Assembly: GCF_000172175.1 (NCBI RefSeq)
Contig: NZ_ABJL02000007.1
Location: 186,001 to 250,000, forward strand
Direction of reading: 5' to 3'
DNA length: 64,000 nt
Source of the DNA: Bacteroides intestinalis DSM 17393
Lineage (GTDB): Bacteria > Bacteroidota > Bacteroidia > Bacteroidales > Bacteroidaceae
Position numbers and translations under genes: made by a program. Below the pieces are notes generated by a model, which did not search any database, had not been told where the DNA came from, and saw only the letters and a list, made by a program, of their open reading frames with translations. Of the stretch, positions 61,419-64,000 are shown one piece after another. Position 1 is the stretch's first letter. Every line of letters starts with the position of its first letter.

Positions 61419-63836
61419 TCATTTATCTGTCACCGTCGATTCTGGAACCAACAATCGTACTGCAAAAATCCCTCCTGCTGTAGTATCCGACTTACTCTGG
61501 AACCTAACCGTAATTTTATCTTTCGATTTCAGCAAAGTGGCCGGAATATTATATTCCACATTGCAGAACAAGTCTTTCTTCCATTTCCCGACAATATTTT
61601 CCGTAGCGATAGTTTGACCATCAACCAGAATATCAAAGCTTCTACTACCAGACTCAGCTCCCCAATAACGGACCATCAATGAGAGATTCTCATTTCCTTT
61701 CGTGGTCAGTGTATATTCGAAATATCCTCCATTACGGGCATCACGCCACGCCTCACCGGCATGTACTCCACGATGCGAATCCTGAGTTTTCATTGCATGA
61801 TCCGACTCAGGTTGTTGCTCACCCGATGATACCATATCCACAGTACGCTTGTCGAGTATCATTCTCCCATTCTCTTCAGCTTCTACGGCTTGTTTATATT
61901 CCCTGAATGCGGGCTCGGGCATTGATAACCAATACATCATATAGCGGCTATCATGAATTCCATAGAATGGTTCAAGTATTAGATTCTTATATTTTCCCTG
62001 AGTAAACAAACCGGGAACAGTAAAACTAAAAGATTTTCCTTCGACCGGCTTCATACGATTCAATTTATTCAGAATATCACTTCTTTCCCCTATGATATAA
62101 GGTACATCAAAAAGTGAAACCAGAGATCCGTGTGCAATATGCTCCCAACGCCCGTCTCCGGCAATTAATCCGGGCATATTTTCCGTTCCCGTCCTCGCAC
62201 CTAACAATATAGGGCCACGCATAATCGAGATAGCGTTAGGTACATTAGGCAGTTCTTCAATTCTCACGGTCATCGGAGTTTTTATTTCCACCACATCTCC
62301 TTTTGACCATTGGCGATCAATGGCTATATAAGAACCTGGCTGTGCATTTTTTGCATAATCAACTCCATCGCAGACCACCTGCATTTTTCCCTGCTCCACC
62401 CATGAGGGATAACGTATCAGCAGTTTAAACTGTGTTGCTTTGGAAGGATTAACAGTCAACGTAGTCCCTTCTTCATTCGGAAAGTCCGTTTCTTGTACAA
62501 TCTTAATCTTTTTCTCTTTCCAGTTTAATTCGGAAGGTATAAAAAGATTCACATACAGAGCATTATCCACCGTATCATGGGTATAAATAAACTGCCCGTA
62601 TTTACCATGATTCTCCATACCGGTACCTACACAACACCACATTGCTTCTCCCGGTGCCGAATAAACACGATAATGCGAGGGGCAAGCAGGTGTGAAATAT
62701 ACGTATCCCCCATGTTCAGGGTGCTGGGTAGAAAGGATATGATTATACAGGGCACGTTCATAAAAATCGGCATATTCCACTTTGGGATGGATACGGAACA
62801 GACCTTCGGTAAGTTTCAGCATATTGTTAGTATTACACGACTCCGGTCCCTGACGTTCATGCATATAATCGGAACATTTTCCTGCTTCGGGAAAATGCTC
62901 ACCCCGACTGTTTCCGCCTAATGACAAAGAGCGATGAAAAACTACAGTCTCCCAGAAAAATTCAGCAGCAGTCATAAATTCATTGTAATCCGAAGCAGTT
63001 TTCGAATTAAGTTCGGCCACACGTTGATATCCCACGGCTTTAGGCACTTGTGTATTGGCATGCTTGTTATCCAGGTTATCAATGCGCCTTGTCATACTAT
63101 CGAAAATCTGCTTGTGTGAAAAGCGCTTCGCCGTATCGAGGTATTTAGGATTGCCGGTCATTTGCCAGGCATCCGCATACACTTCATTCATACCACCGAA
63201 TTCATTATCCAGCATACGCTCCATTTGCCGGTCGTCTAAATTAGAAATAACGTCGACACCCCAGTCACAGAACTTCAAGAAGATCTTTTTCGCTTTTTCA
63301 TTTTTACCGTAAAGCCAGGCATCCCGCAGTCCGGCATAGGTTTTATGCATATTATACCAGGCCACCCAGTAGTTCCATACAATGCCTACATTTCCTTTTC
63401 TTATTTCTTCCGCAAACTTCTTACTGTTCGGAAAGCCGCAAATAGAACCGTCATCATTAGCCTGCTGTACACGCGCAAATTCAGAAACCATATAATCCAT
63501 GCGTTTTTTGCACTCCTGATTACCTGTAGCGGCATAATGAATGGCTAAAGCGCTCAGATAGTGCCCACCGATATGCCCGTCAAGACCGTCTTTTTCCCAG
63601 TTACCATACGTTTCCGCTTTCTTAGGTAATCCTGCTTCACGCAGGAAAGGGGCCAGCAGACGATCGGTATCATATTGAAGCAGAACCTTAACGTTCAAAT
63701 CACAGGCATGCTTAAAAGGGCCTGCAGTTATTCTCACATCTCCCAAAGGAAAAGTGTTCGGATAAAGCGCGTCCTGCGCAGCAAGGTTTGTAAAACTAAT
63801 CGTTATCAGTAACAATAGAATCCATTTTTTCTTCAT
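61419..63836 (-). CDS. GH127/GH146-type beta-L-arabinofuranosidase
   Basis: An 805-residue secreted enzyme (signal peptide MKKKWILLLLITISFTNLAA) of the former DUF1680 family. The (alpha/alpha)6 barrel starts PFKHACDLNVKVLLQYDTDR. Active-site features include DNEFGGMNEVYADAW with its Glu, GPESCNTNNMLKLTEG, and the Cys pair with nucleophile in EAMWCCVGTGMENHGKYGQF, which together form the zinc site. Beta-sandwich domains follow, the last (about 680-805) a carbohydrate-binding-like sandwich (GGYFEYTLTTKGNENLSL). GH127 and GH146 cannot be separated by eye. Confidence 0.9.
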   Translation of the reverse strand: MKKKWILLLLITISFTNLAAQDALYPNTFPLGDVRITAGPFKHACDLNVKVLLQYDTDRLLAPFLREAGLPKKAETYGNWEKDGLDGHIGGHYLSALAIHYAATGNQECKKRMDYMVSEFARVQQANDDGSICGFPNSKKFAEEIRKGNVGIVWNYWVAWYNMHKTYAGLRDAWLYGKNEKAKKIFLKFCDWGVDVISNLDDRQMERMLDNEFGGMNEVYADAWQMTGNPKYLDTAKRFSHKQIFDSMTRRIDNLDNKHANTQVPKAVGYQRVAELNSKTASDYNEFMTAAEFFWETVVFHRSLSLGGNSRGEHFPEAGKCSDYMHERQGPESCNTNNMLKLTEGLFRIHPKVEYADFYERALYNHILSTQHPEHGGYVYFTPACPSHYRVYSAPGEAMWCCVGTGMENHGKYGQFIYTHDTVDNALYVNLFIPSELNWKEKKIKIVQETDFPNEEGTTLTVNPSKATQFKLLIRYPSWVEQGKMQVVCDGVDYAKNAQPGSYIAIDRQWSKGDVVEIKTPMTVRIEELPNVPNAISIMRGPILLGARTGTENMPGLIAGDGRWEHIAHGSLVSLFDVPYIIGERSDILNKLNRMKPVEGKSFSFTVPGLFTQGKYKNLILEPFYGIHDSRYMMYWLSMPEPAFREYKQAVEAEENGRMILDKRTVDMVSSGEQQPESDHAMKTQDSHRGVHAGEAWRDARNGGYFEYTLTTKGNENLSLMVRYWGAESGSRSFDILVDGQTIATENIVGKWKKDLFCNVEYNIPATLLKSKDKITVRFQSKSDTTAGGIFAVRLLVPESTVTDK

Positions 63837-63894
63837 TTCCTAATCCTTATTTATTTCCATTTATAATCATACTTCCATACGATCTGGCACAATG

Positions 63895-63902
63895 CAAAAA
63901 TA
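63895..63902 (-). promoter_or_regulatory. -7 promoter box of the GH127-type gene
   Basis: TATTTTTG on the minus strand, 59 bp from the start codon; same box and operator spacing as at 56014. Confidence 0.65.
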
Positions 63903-63925
63903 GGCCTATTGTATTATAGTCATTG

Positions 63926-63961
63926 TCAATTCCAGACATTTGATTTTAGATTTCAGATAAA
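63926..63961 (-). promoter_or_regulatory. Operator-like direct repeat upstream of the GH127-type promoter
   Basis: CAATTCCAGAC at 63927 and AGATTTCAGAT at 63948 are imperfect halves 21 bp apart, aligning without gaps (27 of 36) to the site at 56046-56081. Confidence 0.5.
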
Positions 63962-64000
63962 ACTTACCGCAGCTCTACTGTACTTACTCCGTACATTTTT

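Overview
The window looks like a piece of chromosome from a gut Bacteroides or a close Bacteroidales relative; this is inferred, not measured. The evidence is a hybrid two-component sensor/regulator, a polysaccharide-utilisation block rich in GH43, GH31, GH97, GH2, GH27 and GH127-type enzymes, Bacteroidetes-only families (DUF3098, DUF3857, DUF4270, DUF4907), and promoters with the Bacteroides -7 box TAnnTTTG (TATCTTTG, TATTTTTG, TACCTTTG) found repeatedly just upstream of genes on both strands.

Layout. At 1-3.7 kb is the 3' part of a hybrid two-component system (HTCS) gene cut by the window edge. At 4.6-6.0 kb is metK with a structured leader. At 6.1-12.6 kb is a minus-strand housekeeping run (methyltransferase, ftsX, DUF3098, uppP, truB, queA, folK, membrane flippase-like protein). 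At 12.7-17.5 kb are two secreted DUF3857/transglutaminase-like proteins and a small secreted protein. At 17.5-18.0 kb is a scar made of two broken genes. At 18.3-20.5 kb a DUF1593 hydrolase diverges from an AraC regulator. At 21-28.8 kb are miaB, a probable small RNA, a CoA-transferase, a 50-residue membrane protein, dacB, lpdA, a PH-like protein and an ORF6N protein. At 29-34 kb is a group of envelope proteins (lipoproteins, kelch, DUF4270, outer-membrane barrel). At 34.4-38.2 kb is a regulatory cluster (LytTR protein with a dead receiver, PH-like protein, HTH-only protein, TPR-HTH regulator). At 38.2-41 kb are nadB, rubrerythrin and a small lipoprotein.

From 41.0 to 63.8 kb every gene is on the minus strand and encodes a secreted glycosidase: GH43, GH27, GH31, GH43-CBM6, GH97, GH43, GH43-CBM6, GH31, GH2, GH97, GH127/146. 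This is the enzyme arm of a polysaccharide-utilisation locus whose SusC/SusD genes are not visible and probably lie to the right. The activities suggest a plant hemicellulose with arabinofuranosyl, xylosyl and galactosyl side chains. Two internal promoters share a direct-repeat operator-like site.

The most unusual signal is non-coding. At least five, and probably seven, intergenic sites carry short arrays whose units repeat with a period of exactly 22 bp. The unit sequence differs from site to site, many units are palindromic, and some units are inverted without loss of the 22-bp phase. All seven lie just 3' of a gene, and most have a CTGATNATCA-like palindrome next to them. I know of no described element that matches.
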